NCBI GenBank assembly: GCA_947176655.1
Contig: CAMWRK010000050.1
Span: 1 to 11,346, forward strand
Direction of reading: 5' to 3'
Length of the DNA: 11,346 nucleotides
DNA from: an uncultured Prevotellaceae bacterium
Lineage (GTDB): Bacteria > Bacteroidota > Bacteroidia > Bacteroidales > Bacteroidaceae
A program made the position numbers and the translations under genes. The notes beneath the pieces are model-generated. The model worked only from the letters and a program-made list of their open reading frames with translations, was not told where the DNA came from and made no database searches. Of the stretch, positions 1-7,106 are shown piece after piece; within the stretch, counting starts at the first letter, position 1, and each line of letters starts with the position of its first letter.

Positions 1-181
1 CCTTTTTCTCATAGAGCAGTTCTGCCACACGGTTCTCTATGTCGTCGGCTATTTCGCTGTTGCTGTCCTGACTGCCGAAGTATCTCTTCATGCTGTTCAG
101 GTAACTGTCCAGCAGCTGGTATGCGTCCTCGTCTATGTTGTAGAGTGTGCCGAACAGATTTATGGTAATGTTCTTTTTCAT
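1..181 (-). CDS. PspC-domain-type membrane protein, N-terminal 60 codons (runs off window)
   Basis: The minus-strand frame starts with ATG at 181 and stays open to the window edge, so only the first 60 residues are present. The N-terminus starts MKKNITINLFG and continues with an IDEDAYQLLDSYL segment and an EIADDIENRVAELL helix. From family knowledge, this is the conserved amino-terminal region of Bacteroidetes proteins that carry a PspC domain further downstream, where membrane segments follow. The PspC domain itself lies outside the window and cannot be checked. The gene begins 21 bp after the stop of the PadR-type repressor gene, which implies one transcript; PadR/PspC pairs are common in this phylum. 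I infer an envelope-associated protein under the control of the adjacent repressor. The exact biochemical role is unknown. Confidence 0.8.
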   Translation of the reverse strand, partial: MKKNITINLFGTLYNIDEDAYQLLDSYLNSMKRYFGSQDSNSEIADDIENRVAELLYEKK

Positions 182-202
182 TGTCGCATGTGTTTGTTAA
201 GG

Positions 203-535
203 TTATTGTATTGTTTCTGTCAGTTTTGTCACGGTGTTGCAGAGTTCGTTCCAGCTGCGGTTCAGCTGTCCCATAGCTTCCTCTCCGTCGGATGTCAACG
301 AATAGTACTTTCTTGGTGGCCCCTGAGTGCTTTCCTGCCACTCGTATTTGAGAATTCCATCCTTCAGCAACCTGTTCAGGAGCGGGTAGAGGGTTCCTTC
401 CACCACTATCATATCCGCTTCCTTCAGCTGCGATATGATGTCGTTGGCATAGCATGGCTTGTGCTTTAGCAGCAGCATGATGCAGTATTCAAGCATGCCT
501 TTTCTCATCTGCGCTTTTGTGTTTTCAATGTTCAT
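203..535 (-). CDS. PadR-family transcriptional repressor
   Basis: This is a 110-residue protein, the usual size of the short PadR class (winged helix plus one dimerisation helix). The winged helix covers roughly residues 10-85. Its recognition region reads EGTLYPLLNRLLKDGIL, and the wing carries GPPRKYYSLT followed by a DGEEAM turn; both are PadR hallmarks. A C-terminal helix (about 86-110) would mediate dimerisation. PadR proteins are cytosolic, usually bind a small ligand, and repress their own operon and neighbouring membrane or efflux genes. The downstream partner is the PspC-domain gene, 21 bp away. The gene has its own candidate promoter 190 bp downstream of the efflux operon's end, so it need not be part of that operon. 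Whether it also controls the neighbouring pump is open. The ATG at 535 is the natural start because it sits just below the promoter. Confidence 0.93.
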   Translation of the reverse strand: MNIENTKAQMRKGMLEYCIMLLLKHKPCYANDIISQLKEADMIVVEGTLYPLLNRLLKDGILKYEWQESTQGPPRKYYSLTSDGEEAMGQLNRSWNELCNTVTKLTETIQ

Positions 536-563
536 TTCTCGTTAATGTTTGGTTTGGACGATG

Positions 564-594
564 CAAAGGTATGTATAAACATTGTACTATGCAA
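564..594 (-). promoter_or_regulatory. Candidate Bacteroidetes primary-sigma promoter for the PadR/PspC operon
   Basis: On the minus strand there is TACCTTTG (positions 571 down to 564), an exact match to the Bacteroidetes -7 consensus TAnnTTTG. A TTG (594-592) lies 20 bp upstream as the -33 element. Transcription would start near 558, giving a leader of about 20 nt before the PadR ATG at 535. This is a motif match only; no transcript data are available. Confidence 0.6.
573..587. promoter_or_regulatory. Candidate operator (imperfect 15-bp palindrome) inside the PadR promoter
   Basis: GTATAAACATTGTAC is an imperfect palindrome: 5 of 7 outer pairs match around a central C, with GTA at one end and TAC at the other. 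It lies entirely in the spacer between the -33 and -7 elements, where a bound dimer would block RNA polymerase. PadR repressors are known to bind A/T-rich dyads in their own promoters, so autoregulation is the natural inference. The symmetry is modest and could be chance in A/T-rich DNA. Confidence 0.3.
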
Positions 595-724
595 CGCAGG
601 GTACTGTTGTTAACACAAATTTAACATATTCGATACACTTGCGACAGGATACAGCAAGCCCTCCGGATGTGCCATCCTGTCATGGATACCACCGGTGGGC
701 TTGCATTGGGAGGTAGTGCCAGAG
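595..724. other. Non-coding stretch after the efflux operon with interleaved inverted repeats
   Basis: No gene is seen between the ATPase stop codon and the PadR promoter. Repeat 1 pairs 654-666 with 692-704: 12 of 13 positions match, and the outer 8 bp (GCAAGCCC/GGGCTTGC) are perfect. Repeat 2 pairs 643-650 with 674-681 (GACAGGAT/ATCCTGTC), 8 of 8. The second arm pair is interleaved with the first, so the two stems compete or form a pseudoknot. A weaker repeat TGTTAA/TTAACA (608-613 and 621-626) lies beyond. Repeat 1 begins 20 nt after the ATPase stop in the operon's transcript and may act as its terminator or as a 3'-end stabiliser. No U-tract follows it, so it is not a classical intrinsic terminator. 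Confidence 0.6.
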
Positions 725-1399
725 TCAGATGCTCCGTTCAGAGACGATAACGCCGTCAAAGAGGTTCACTATGCGTTCCGCATACCCGGCATCGTGCATA
801 GAGTGCGTCACCATTATGACCGTGGTTCCGTCCCTGTGCAGGTCTCTGAGCAGTTCCATGACCTCCCTGCCGTGTTTTGAATCCAGATTGCCGGTAGGTT
901 CGTCGGCCAGAATGATGTCTGGATGCGAGATGACGGCTCGCGCGATAGCTACGCGCTGTTGTTGTCCGCCCGATAGCTGCGACGGGAAATGCCCGGCACG
1001 GTGCGACATGGCCACGCGTTCTATGACATCCTTTGCCATTCTTTTGCGTTCTTTTTTGGAGAAGCCCATATAGAGCAGTGGAAGTTCCACGTTCTCCTCC
1101 ACGTTGAGCTCATCAATAAGATTGAAGTTCTGGAATACGAAGCCCAGTCTGCCCTTGCGCAGATCCGTGCGTTCATTCTCGTTCATCCGGCTTACGTCCT
1201 TGCCGTTCAGCAGATAGGTGCCATCGGTAGGGGTGTCAAGAAGCCCCAGAATGTTCAGCAGTGTGGATTTGCCGCAGCCGCTCGGCCCCATGATGGCTAC
1301 AAATTCACCTTTCCAGACTTCAAGGTTGATACCTTGCAATGCTCTTGTCTCCACTTCCTCTGTACGGAAAGTCTTTCTGATGTCGTTAAGTCTGATCAT
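725..1399 (-). CDS. ABC transporter ATPase, LolD/MacB type, of the efflux pump
   Basis: This 224-residue protein has the full length of a stand-alone LolD/MacB-type nucleotide-binding subunit. All motifs are intact: Walker A GPSGCGKST (38-46), Q-loop Gln90, signature LSGGQQQR (142-149), Walker B IILADEP (162-168) followed by the D-loop NLDS, and the switch His199. The N-terminal pattern MIRLNDIRKTF is typical of ATPases that pair with FtsX/MacB-fold permeases. It sits on the cytosolic face and hydrolyses ATP to power mechanotransmission through the permease encoded 65 bp upstream. A homodimer is expected, because one gene serves the two halves of the fused permease. It is the last gene of the four-gene efflux operon. 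The ligand is unknown; efflux of an antimicrobial or envelope-active compound is the likely role, but lipoprotein or peptide export cannot be excluded. Confidence 0.95.
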   Translation of the reverse strand: MIRLNDIRKTFRTEEVETRALQGINLEVWKGEFVAIMGPSGCGKSTLLNILGLLDTPTDGTYLLNGKDVSRMNENERTDLRKGRLGFVFQNFNLIDELNVEENVELPLLYMGFSKKERKRMAKDVIERVAMSHRAGHFPSQLSGGQQQRVAIARAVISHPDIILADEPTGNLDSKHGREVMELLRDLHRDGTTVIMVTHSMHDAGYAERIVNLFDGVIVSERSI

Positions 1400-1464
1400 T
1401 ATGATATTATGAGTTTATGTCTTGGTTATTATCTGTAAATGTTGGCAGATGTATTCCGTTGCCG

Positions 1465-3981
1465 TCAGTCTTGCTTTATCACATCGGCTGCATTGATTCT
1501 GCTGACCTTCACCACTTTGTGGCTGATAGTGATGAGCGTCACGGCAGTTACAATGATAAAGGATACCAGCAGGCACAGGACAGCCATCAGCCAGAATCTG
1601 TCGTCGCCATCGAACACCCCAGACATTTTGTTGAGAAGTGTCAGCAACAATATTGTCACGCTGCCGGTTATGCTGCCGCCGACAAGCAGCAGACGCACGT
1701 AGTAGGATGCAAACAGCCGTATGATGTCCAGTGAGTGTGCGCCGTGAATCTTTCGCAAAGCCACTTCCTTCTGTCTGCCACGGCTTTCCAGAGATATGGC
1801 GGAATAGACGCTGGCAACTATGCACAGGAGAGAGACAAACACCAGAAGAAGGCATATATTTGCTATCATCCCTGATATGTGTATGTCATGGAACCACGTG
1901 TCGTACAGGTTGTCCAGTTTTGTGAAGTCCAGAGAGCCGGGATGTGCATCCTGATAGAGCTTGCAGATGTTGTTCTCGACCTTGCTGTATTTGCCGGCTT
2001 TCGGGAATATGATGTGCGAGGGACTCGGGTACGATACATGCAGTTGTTCTCTCATTGTAGCGTCATCATGCCATGGGGTGTTGTCCACAATCCAGAACGA
2101 AGGCATGTTTATGCTGTTGCGGTAATAGACTGGGGCATCGGCATACCCTATGCGAGTGTAGGAGTGTCCGTCGTAGAAATTGCGTGTCAGTGTGTCGGCG
2201 GCACATCCGGCAGGCAGTTTCCATTTCTGGCACATGCGTTCCGCCTCTTCGGTGCGTACATATACGGAGCATGTATGTTTGCTCTGGCTCTTGTCGGCAG
2301 GCATGTCTGCGCGGACGGGTATGTCCAGATGGTCGAAGAAGCCTTCGTCGCTGTACAGAAAAGCATAGCCTTCGGAGTCTGCATTGCTACCGTCCTGATT
2401 GTAGCCATGCTGCGTGGTATGGTGTGTTATAAGACTTTCGTCCAGATGTTCTGCCGATTCGGCCTCGCATCTGTTGTGTACAAACGTGGAGATATGGTCC
2501 ACGTCGGCATCGGCAGCCATGATGTTGGCGAAGTCGGGTATGAGGGCTTCTGCATACGGCTTGTCCATGATTATTGCCCGCCGGTACAGTTCCGTGTTGT
2601 CGTACACGGAACCATAGTCCCGCTTCAGGTGCATCTTCATCGAGCTGAGCAATATGCCCATGGTAAATATCAGCGACATGCCTACTACGAATTGTCCGCA
2701 CAGCATTGCGCTTTGTCCGAGTGTGCGGGGGTGTCCGCTGCGTCCCACGTGCATGCCTATCGGAGCGTGCAGCTGTTTGTACACGAAGGCCAGGGCAATG
2801 AGGACGGTGACTATAATCGTTGCCAGGATGATGTAGAATTCCACCAGAAACAGTCTGGCGGTGTTGATGCCCAATTCCAGGGATGCCATGGACTCGACAG
2901 GCATGATGTAGTGAGCCAGCCAGGTGTTTATGATGGCCGAGGTAATGGTGGTGAAGAAGGAGACGATGACTATTTCGGAGGCAAGCAGGCCGAACAACTG
3001 GTACGGACGTGCTCCCATGCTGCGGCGCAATGCCAGTTCGCGCGAGCGTAGCGAGAAGAGTTGCAGCTGCATTTTCAGAAAGCCCGTTACGCCGATTGTC
3101 AGCACACTACACCCAAGAAACAGGGATATGCAGACACATAGAATCAGCAAGGCACCGTCTGTTGCCCACGAGAAGAGGTTGGCACGGCAATATATGTCGT
3201 ATTCCGGCAGTCCTGCGTTTAGCTCGTCTTGGAGCTCCTGCACCGTGTGTCCGTCGCTCAGTTCTATTTTCATCCTGTGCAAACGGTAGTTCATGCCTTC
3301 GGGTATTGTGCGGCAGCAATAATAGATTGAGGGGTACAACTTTCTGCTGTTCATGGATGCGGACATATCCACCACATCGCGTATGATACGTTGGCTTCCG
3401 TCTATGTCGCTCAGTATTCTGAACCCTCGCGGGTCAGCACCTTTGCCATAGACCATGTCGCGAAGGTTGTCGCTGATCAGCACGTCGCCCTCGTTAAGTT
3501 CGTGGATTATGTCGCCTGTGATGTCCGAGCGGTACCGTCTGTAGTTCAGGTAGCAGGGTGAGCATATATACATGGTTGTCTTCATGCTTTTGGCTTGTTC
3601 CGTGGCATCCTCGTATTGGAAATCCAGAACTCCGATATCCTCATTAAACTGTATTTCGCGGATTGACGGGAGGTTCAGTCCGTTCAGACGGTTGATAAAA
3701 TTGGCATCAGCCGGAAATGCTTTTCCTGTAGCCACATCCATGCCGTCGGCTTTCGTGGAAAACTCGCCGCCGGAATTTCCTTCGCCCTTCTCATAGACAC
3801 TGACTTTCACTACGCTGCTGTCTATGGAGTCGAAGTATATTTCCGTGACCACACCTGATACTGTTCTCAGGACGATGCTGAAGCATACGACACCAACGGC
3901 CAGGCATAGTATGGATATGAGGTTCTGTGTCTTGTATTTGAGCAGATTGCGCCAGGCTGTTTTAATGTGATGTAAAATCAT
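1465..3981 (-). CDS. Double-FtsX (MacB-fold) ABC transporter permease
   Basis: This 838-residue inner-membrane protein is built as two FtsX-type halves in one chain. I see membrane segments at about 19-40, 277-300, 332-358, 374-402, 425-447, 703-728, 758-783 and 796-820, giving 4+4. A large periplasmic domain follows the first segment of each half (about 41-276 and 448-702). Each half carries the ATPase-coupling motif after its second segment: LRRSMGA at 318-324 and LRKIHGA at 742-748. This layout is a pseudodimer of MacB-like subunits, so a single polypeptide probably replaces the usual permease homodimer. The first periplasmic domain follows the N-terminal MacB_PCD pattern (AWRNLLKYKTQNLISILCLA). 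It lies between the fusion-protein and ATPase genes (gaps of 76 and 65 bp) on one strand, so all are co-transcribed. The start ATG at 3981 gives a normal cytosolic N-terminal helix. The substrate cannot be read from sequence. Confidence 0.93.
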   Translation of the reverse strand: MILHHIKTAWRNLLKYKTQNLISILCLAVGVVCFSIVLRTVSGVVTEIYFDSIDSSVVKVSVYEKGEGNSGGEFSTKADGMDVATGKAFPADANFINRLNGLNLPSIREIQFNEDIGVLDFQYEDATEQAKSMKTTMYICSPCYLNYRRYRSDITGDIIHELNEGDVLISDNLRDMVYGKGADPRGFRILSDIDGSQRIIRDVVDMSASMNSRKLYPSIYYCCRTIPEGMNYRLHRMKIELSDGHTVQELQDELNAGLPEYDIYCRANLFSWATDGALLILCVCISLFLGCSVLTIGVTGFLKMQLQLFSLRSRELALRRSMGARPYQLFGLLASEIVIVSFFTTITSAIINTWLAHYIMPVESMASLELGINTARLFLVEFYIILATIIVTVLIALAFVYKQLHAPIGMHVGRSGHPRTLGQSAMLCGQFVVGMSLIFTMGILLSSMKMHLKRDYGSVYDNTELYRRAIIMDKPYAEALIPDFANIMAADADVDHISTFVHNRCEAESAEHLDESLITHHTTQHGYNQDGSNADSEGYAFLYSDEGFFDHLDIPVRADMPADKSQSKHTCSVYVRTEEAERMCQKWKLPAGCAADTLTRNFYDGHSYTRIGYADAPVYYRNSINMPSFWIVDNTPWHDDATMREQLHVSYPSPSHIIFPKAGKYSKVENNICKLYQDAHPGSLDFTKLDNLYDTWFHDIHISGMIANICLLLVFVSLLCIVASVYSAISLESRGRQKEVALRKIHGAHSLDIIRLFASYYVRLLLVGGSITGSVTILLLTLLNKMSGVFDGDDRFWLMAVLCLLVSFIIVTAVTLITISHKVVKVSRINAADVIKQD

Positions 3982-4057
3982 GATAATATGTATGTTTTTA
4001 ATGTTATAACGTTTTGTTCTGTGCGGTTAGTGTTCTCCTTCCCCCTTTTCCAGTGTG

Positions 4058-5308
4058 TCAGTCTATGGTCACTTCTTCCGCATCTTCCAGAAGTTCGTAG
4101 CCATCAATAATAACGCGGTCTCCCGGTTTCAGACCACTGACAATCTCGCATTGTTCGGGATTCATGCGCCCTACCTTTATTTTCGTGCGTCGCGCCACTC
4201 CGGTGTGTTTGTCAATGCGGAATATCCATTGTCCGCCGGTCTTTTTGTAAAAGTCACCTCTCGGAACGATAATTGTCTGTTCTGGTCGGCTGAGTTCTAT
4301 CCTTACTCTGTAGCTTTTGCCCAAGCGTATGTTTTCCGGTATGTCGGAGCAGAAGAGCAGGTCGGTCTCGAATTTTCTGTCTTTCACCTCCGGCATCACG
4401 CGGCTTATGCGCATACGGAATGTGTCCTGCTTCTGTATGACCGTTGCCGGCAAACCGGTATGTATGCGTTCTACGTAGTACTCGTTCAGCTGTGTGCGCA
4501 CCTTGTACCTGTCCATGATTTTCAATTCTCCGACTTTGGCTCCTGTGGTTACACTCTGTCCGACAGTCAGATTAAGGTGTCCAAGCTGTCCGTCGGCAGG
4601 TGCTACGGTGACGAGACCGTCAGTCTCTCTCCGTTTCTCCTCGTAATGCAGGTCGGCGGCCTTGCGTTCGGCGGCCAGTATCTCAAGTCTGATCCGAGTC
4701 GTGGCCGAGTCGTGGCTCTGCTTCTCCTTCTGTAGGCGCAGTTTCCTGCTCTGGTATATGTATTCGGCCTCAGCTATGTTTAGTTCGGCACGGCTTTTAA
4801 GCCCCATCGAAAACTCCTCGCGGCTTTGTGCCAGCACTTTTTCGAGCTTGTCGGCGTTATAGGCCAGTTCCAATGCCTGAAGCCTCATTTCTATGCTTTT
4901 CTGCTCCATCTGTATTTCCTGCTCGCGCAGGCTGCGACGTGTCTTTTCCCATTCGGTGCGCTCATGCGCTATGGTGCGCAACAATTCCGGATTGTTGAGA
5001 ACAAATATGGTGTCGCCTTTCCGCAGTGTCGCTCCTTCCTCGCACATGATGCGTTCTACGAAGCCGCTTGCCGTGGCATTGAGCTGTATTGTCATCATTG
5101 GATGGACAGTGCCTTCCGCCTCGATAAATTCCATGAACGATGCTTCGCGGACTTCGCCTGTTCTGATGTGCTCCGATGATACGTTAAGCTGCCGCGGCGA
5201 TAGTGCGATGAAGATTGTACATGCCGATATGGCGGTGAGCAGGGACAGTGCGACTATGCGCAGACGATGTCTGATGTACCACGGTTGTGGTGTTCTGATG
5301 ATATCCAT
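4058..5308 (-). CDS. Periplasmic membrane fusion (adaptor) protein, HlyD/MacA type
   Basis: This is a 416-residue adaptor. A single N-terminal membrane anchor (about 18-37) is preceded by basic residues. It is followed by the first lipoyl half (about 76-107, including a GFVERIMCEEGATLRKGD turn). Next comes a long coiled-coil hairpin rich in Glu/Lys/Leu (about 111-229), then the second lipoyl half (VAPADGQLGHLNLTVGQSV, about 235-253), a beta-barrel (about 265-345) and a membrane-proximal domain ending in SGLKPGDRVIIDG (391-403). There is no lipobox Cys. Adaptors of this kind link the inner-membrane ABC permease to a TolC-like channel across the periplasm. The gene lies 32 bp after the outer-membrane factor and 76 bp before the permease, which completes a tripartite system. 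The family assignment is secure; the substrate is not known. Confidence 0.95.
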   Translation of the reverse strand: MDIIRTPQPWYIRHRLRIVALSLLTAISACTIFIALSPRQLNVSSEHIRTGEVREASFMEFIEAEGTVHPMMTIQLNATASGFVERIMCEEGATLRKGDTIFVLNNPELLRTIAHERTEWEKTRRSLREQEIQMEQKSIEMRLQALELAYNADKLEKVLAQSREEFSMGLKSRAELNIAEAEYIYQSRKLRLQKEKQSHDSATTRIRLEILAAERKAADLHYEEKRRETDGLVTVAPADGQLGHLNLTVGQSVTTGAKVGELKIMDRYKVRTQLNEYYVERIHTGLPATVIQKQDTFRMRISRVMPEVKDRKFETDLLFCSDIPENIRLGKSYRVRIELSRPEQTIIVPRGDFYKKTGGQWIFRIDKHTGVARRTKIKVGRMNPEQCEIVSGLKPGDRVIIDGYELLEDAEEVTID

Positions 5309-5340
5309 GTATGTGTCGTATTGTTGGTTTTTACTTGAAT

Positions 5341-6849
5341 CTATTCAACCGGCAGACGTTCTGTCAGCGCGGTGTGGTTCTGGAAATCATATCCTGTCAT
5401 GCTGCGTATGGTATAGTACAGCTTCCAGTATGTGCTCATGGCACTGATATAGGAACGCTGTGCCGAGTTACGCTCTGATATGGCACTGTTCAGGTCAAGA
5501 AGCGTGTTCTGTCCCATGATGTACAGCTTCATTGCCACGTTATGCCTGTGTTCGGCACGCTTGTTCTTCAGCTGGGCTATGTGTACCTTTCGTGCCTGCA
5601 TGTTGAACTGCGATACCAGTTTCTGTACATTCTGCCTGAAGTCCTCCATACCTTGCTCTGCCTGTACCTCAGTAAGATCCTGTTGTGATTGTGCTATGCG
5701 GATTTGTCCTCGTGCACGTCCCCAGTCCAGTATTGGCAGCGACAGTGACAGGCTGCCGTACTCCTGTGCCAGCGGATGGGTATAGGCCTCACCCAGAGAG
5801 CCGCCGGTCTGTGACAGACCGAATTGCAGATGGATGTCTGCCTTGAGGCCGGCATTTGCCTTGGTTCTGGCAAGATTGCTGCGAGCCTCGCGTCGGATAC
5901 GTTCATAATAGTCTGGGTCGGGGCTGTTCTGCAAGGCCAGTTCCATGGCCGTTTCCATGGGTATGTCGAACTGTGGTACACTGTCCGGAATTATCAGCTG
6001 TATCGGTGTTTCCTGACCGAGGCCAAGGAATGACCGGAAGTCCTTAAGCTGTTCGTCCAGCGATATGCGTGTGTCCATGGCATAGGTCTCTTCGGTGAGG
6101 CACCGTATCTCCAATTGCAGCATCTCGTTTTCCGTTATGGTGCCTATCTGGTATCTTCCCTGTGCCATGCGGTATAGTGTGTCGGCATTGGCATAGTTGC
6201 TACGTGCCATCTCGACATCACTTTGCGCGGTTGCCAGGGCAAAGAAATTGGAGCACGTTTTGGCGGAAATGAGCTGTATGGTCTCGGCATACTTTTTCTT
6301 GGCTTCGGTGTATCGCAGAGGTTCTATGCGCAGATCCCACTTGAGCGAGTTGTGCCCGAAGAGACTTTGTCTGTAACCAATGCTTATGGGTACGGATGTG
6401 AGCATGCGCCGCCCTCTTTCTATCTCTTGCAGATAGTTGGCGCTGGTTTTGAGATATATGTATCCTCCGGTCCAACTGAGGTTCTGGTTGATACTGACAG
6501 ACATGTCAGCTCCGAATTGGCTTTGGCGCAGGAAGCGCGATGTACCGTCGCCTTGTGTTATCTTGTTCATCTCGTTGTTTATGTACGGACAGGATGTCAG
6601 TGTGACGGACGGCAGGTAGTTGGCACGGAAGTAGCGATAGTTCCAGTACTGGCTAAAGAATGAGTGGCGGGCGTTTTGTGCAGTGGGAGATTGTTTGAGA
6701 GCCAGTCTGATGGCATCGGGCAGGCTCAGGTACAGTGTGTCTTGTGGCTGTGCATGGATGCATAGAACGGTAACGGCGTAGAATATTGCTGCCAGCAGTT
6801 GCCGCAATAACGCTGTGGTGGGACGTTGGTGTGAAGGGTTCATATACAT
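5341..6849 (-). CDS. TolC-family outer-membrane efflux channel
   Basis: This 502-residue protein is the first gene of the efflux operon. A signal peptide covers about residues 1-33 (basic start, hydrophobic core LLAAIFYAVTVLCI, cleavage probably after IHA). Two OEP repeats follow, each opening with the family's amphipathic helix: LPDAIRLALKQSP (43-55) and METAMELALQNSP (298-310). The second repeat contains LSLPILDWGRARGQI (369-383), a very typical TolC-family beta-strand and turn. Long helical segments rich in Gln/Ala/Leu follow. The protein should form a trimeric outer-membrane barrel with a periplasmic tunnel that docks onto the adaptor encoded next. ATG codons at 6849 and 6843 are both possible starts; the second would shorten the signal peptide by only two residues. 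The sigma54-like promoter ends about 75 bp upstream of the start. Confidence 0.95.
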   Translation of the reverse strand: MYMNPSHQRPTTALLRQLLAAIFYAVTVLCIHAQPQDTLYLSLPDAIRLALKQSPTAQNARHSFFSQYWNYRYFRANYLPSVTLTSCPYINNEMNKITQGDGTSRFLRQSQFGADMSVSINQNLSWTGGYIYLKTSANYLQEIERGRRMLTSVPISIGYRQSLFGHNSLKWDLRIEPLRYTEAKKKYAETIQLISAKTCSNFFALATAQSDVEMARSNYANADTLYRMAQGRYQIGTITENEMLQLEIRCLTEETYAMDTRISLDEQLKDFRSFLGLGQETPIQLIIPDSVPQFDIPMETAMELALQNSPDPDYYERIRREARSNLARTKANAGLKADIHLQFGLSQTGGSLGEAYTHPLAQEYGSLSLSLPILDWGRARGQIRIAQSQQDLTEVQAEQGMEDFRQNVQKLVSQFNMQARKVHIAQLKNKRAEHRHNVAMKLYIMGQNTLLDLNSAISERNSAQRSYISAMSTYWKLYYTIRSMTGYDFQNHTALTERLPVE

Positions 6850-6924
6850 TATTTATATTATAAAGGGTTCTGCATATCGCATGTGCTTCGGTGTCGGGAG
6901 ATGTTGTTGCACGATTTATCTATA

Positions 6925-6940
6925 TACAAATAACATGCCA
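6925..6940 (-). promoter_or_regulatory. Candidate sigma54 (-24/-12) promoter of the efflux operon
   Basis: The minus strand reads TGGCATGTTATTTGTA from 6940 to 6925. The known consensus is TGGCAYG-N4-TTGCW. The -24 box TGGCATG is a perfect match, the N4 spacing is exact, and the -12 box is TTGTA instead of TTGCA (one mismatch, at the C of the GC pair). Transcription would start near 6914, about 65 nt before the channel gene's ATG. No TAnnTTTG element was found in this leader, which supports a sigma54 origin. The divergently encoded activator has the GAFTGA loop that contacts sigma54. Confidence 0.6.
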
Positions 6941-6988
6941 AACTTCTAATGCTCTGATAATCAGATTTCATGTTTTGCTAACTTGCCA

Positions 6989-7039
6989 TGGTGGCTGTGC
7001 GATTCCGCACGCATGTTGTTCGAAATCGCACAGCTACCA
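6989..7039. promoter_or_regulatory. Candidate enhancer (UAS): two dyads 21 bp apart, in inverted orientation
   Basis: Arms 6989-7004 (TGGTGGCTGTGCGATT) and 7024-7039 are inverted copies that match at 15 of 16 positions, separated by 19 bp. Within them sit two dyads: GTGCGATTCCGCAC at 6997-7010 (5-bp arms, perfect) and GTGCGATTTCGAAC on the minus strand at 7031-7018. They are identical at 12 of 14 positions, and their centres (7003.5 and 7024.5) are 21 bp apart, two helical turns, so both face the same side of the helix. Relative to the predicted efflux transcript start they lie at about -90 and -111, normal for an NtrC-family enhancer. They are the best candidate binding sites for the Fis-type domain of the adjacent regulator. 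Confidence 0.65.
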
Positions 7040-7092
7040 AGATATCGGTGGTTTTACATGAGTGATAAATGCGGACGTACTCATCAAAATGT

Positions 7093-7106
7093 AAGGCAAT
7101 TGCCTT
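7093..7106. promoter_or_regulatory. Perfect 14-bp palindrome overlapping the -33 box of the regulator promoter
   Basis: AAGGCAATTGCCTT is fully self-complementary. Its last two bases coincide with the TT of the TTG -33 element of the rightward promoter, so a bound protein would interfere with polymerase. It does not resemble the GTGCGATT dyads, so a different factor is expected if it is an operator. Function is inferred from position and symmetry only. Confidence 0.4.

Noticed and set aside
9..455. A 148-codon minus-strand frame crossing the PadR/PspC boundary.
   Set aside because: It overlaps both real genes out of frame and shows no recognisable motif.
689..698. The perfect 10-bp palindrome CCACCGGTGG considered as a protein-binding operator.
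   Set aside because: It is part of the right arm of the larger inverted repeat 654-666/692-704 and is short enough to arise from it by chance; no promoter lies next to it.
1879..3051. A 390-codon open frame on the plus strand, antisense to the permease gene.
   Set aside because: It lies wholly within a permease gene with clear family motifs. Its translation is rich in Cys, His and Val with no recognisable fold, as expected for an antisense shadow in moderately GC-rich DNA.
4055..4735. A 226-codon plus-strand open frame antisense to the adaptor gene.
   Set aside because: It is fully covered by the HlyD-type gene and its translation shows no family motif.
6896..6911. Plus-strand GGGAGATGTTGTTGCA, with GG and GC spaced like a sigma54 -24/-12 promoter toward the regulator gene.
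   Set aside because: The -24 box lacks TGGCAYG apart from the GG, and it would leave a leader of over 250 nt. A good Bacteroidetes-type promoter lies much closer, at 7105-7134.
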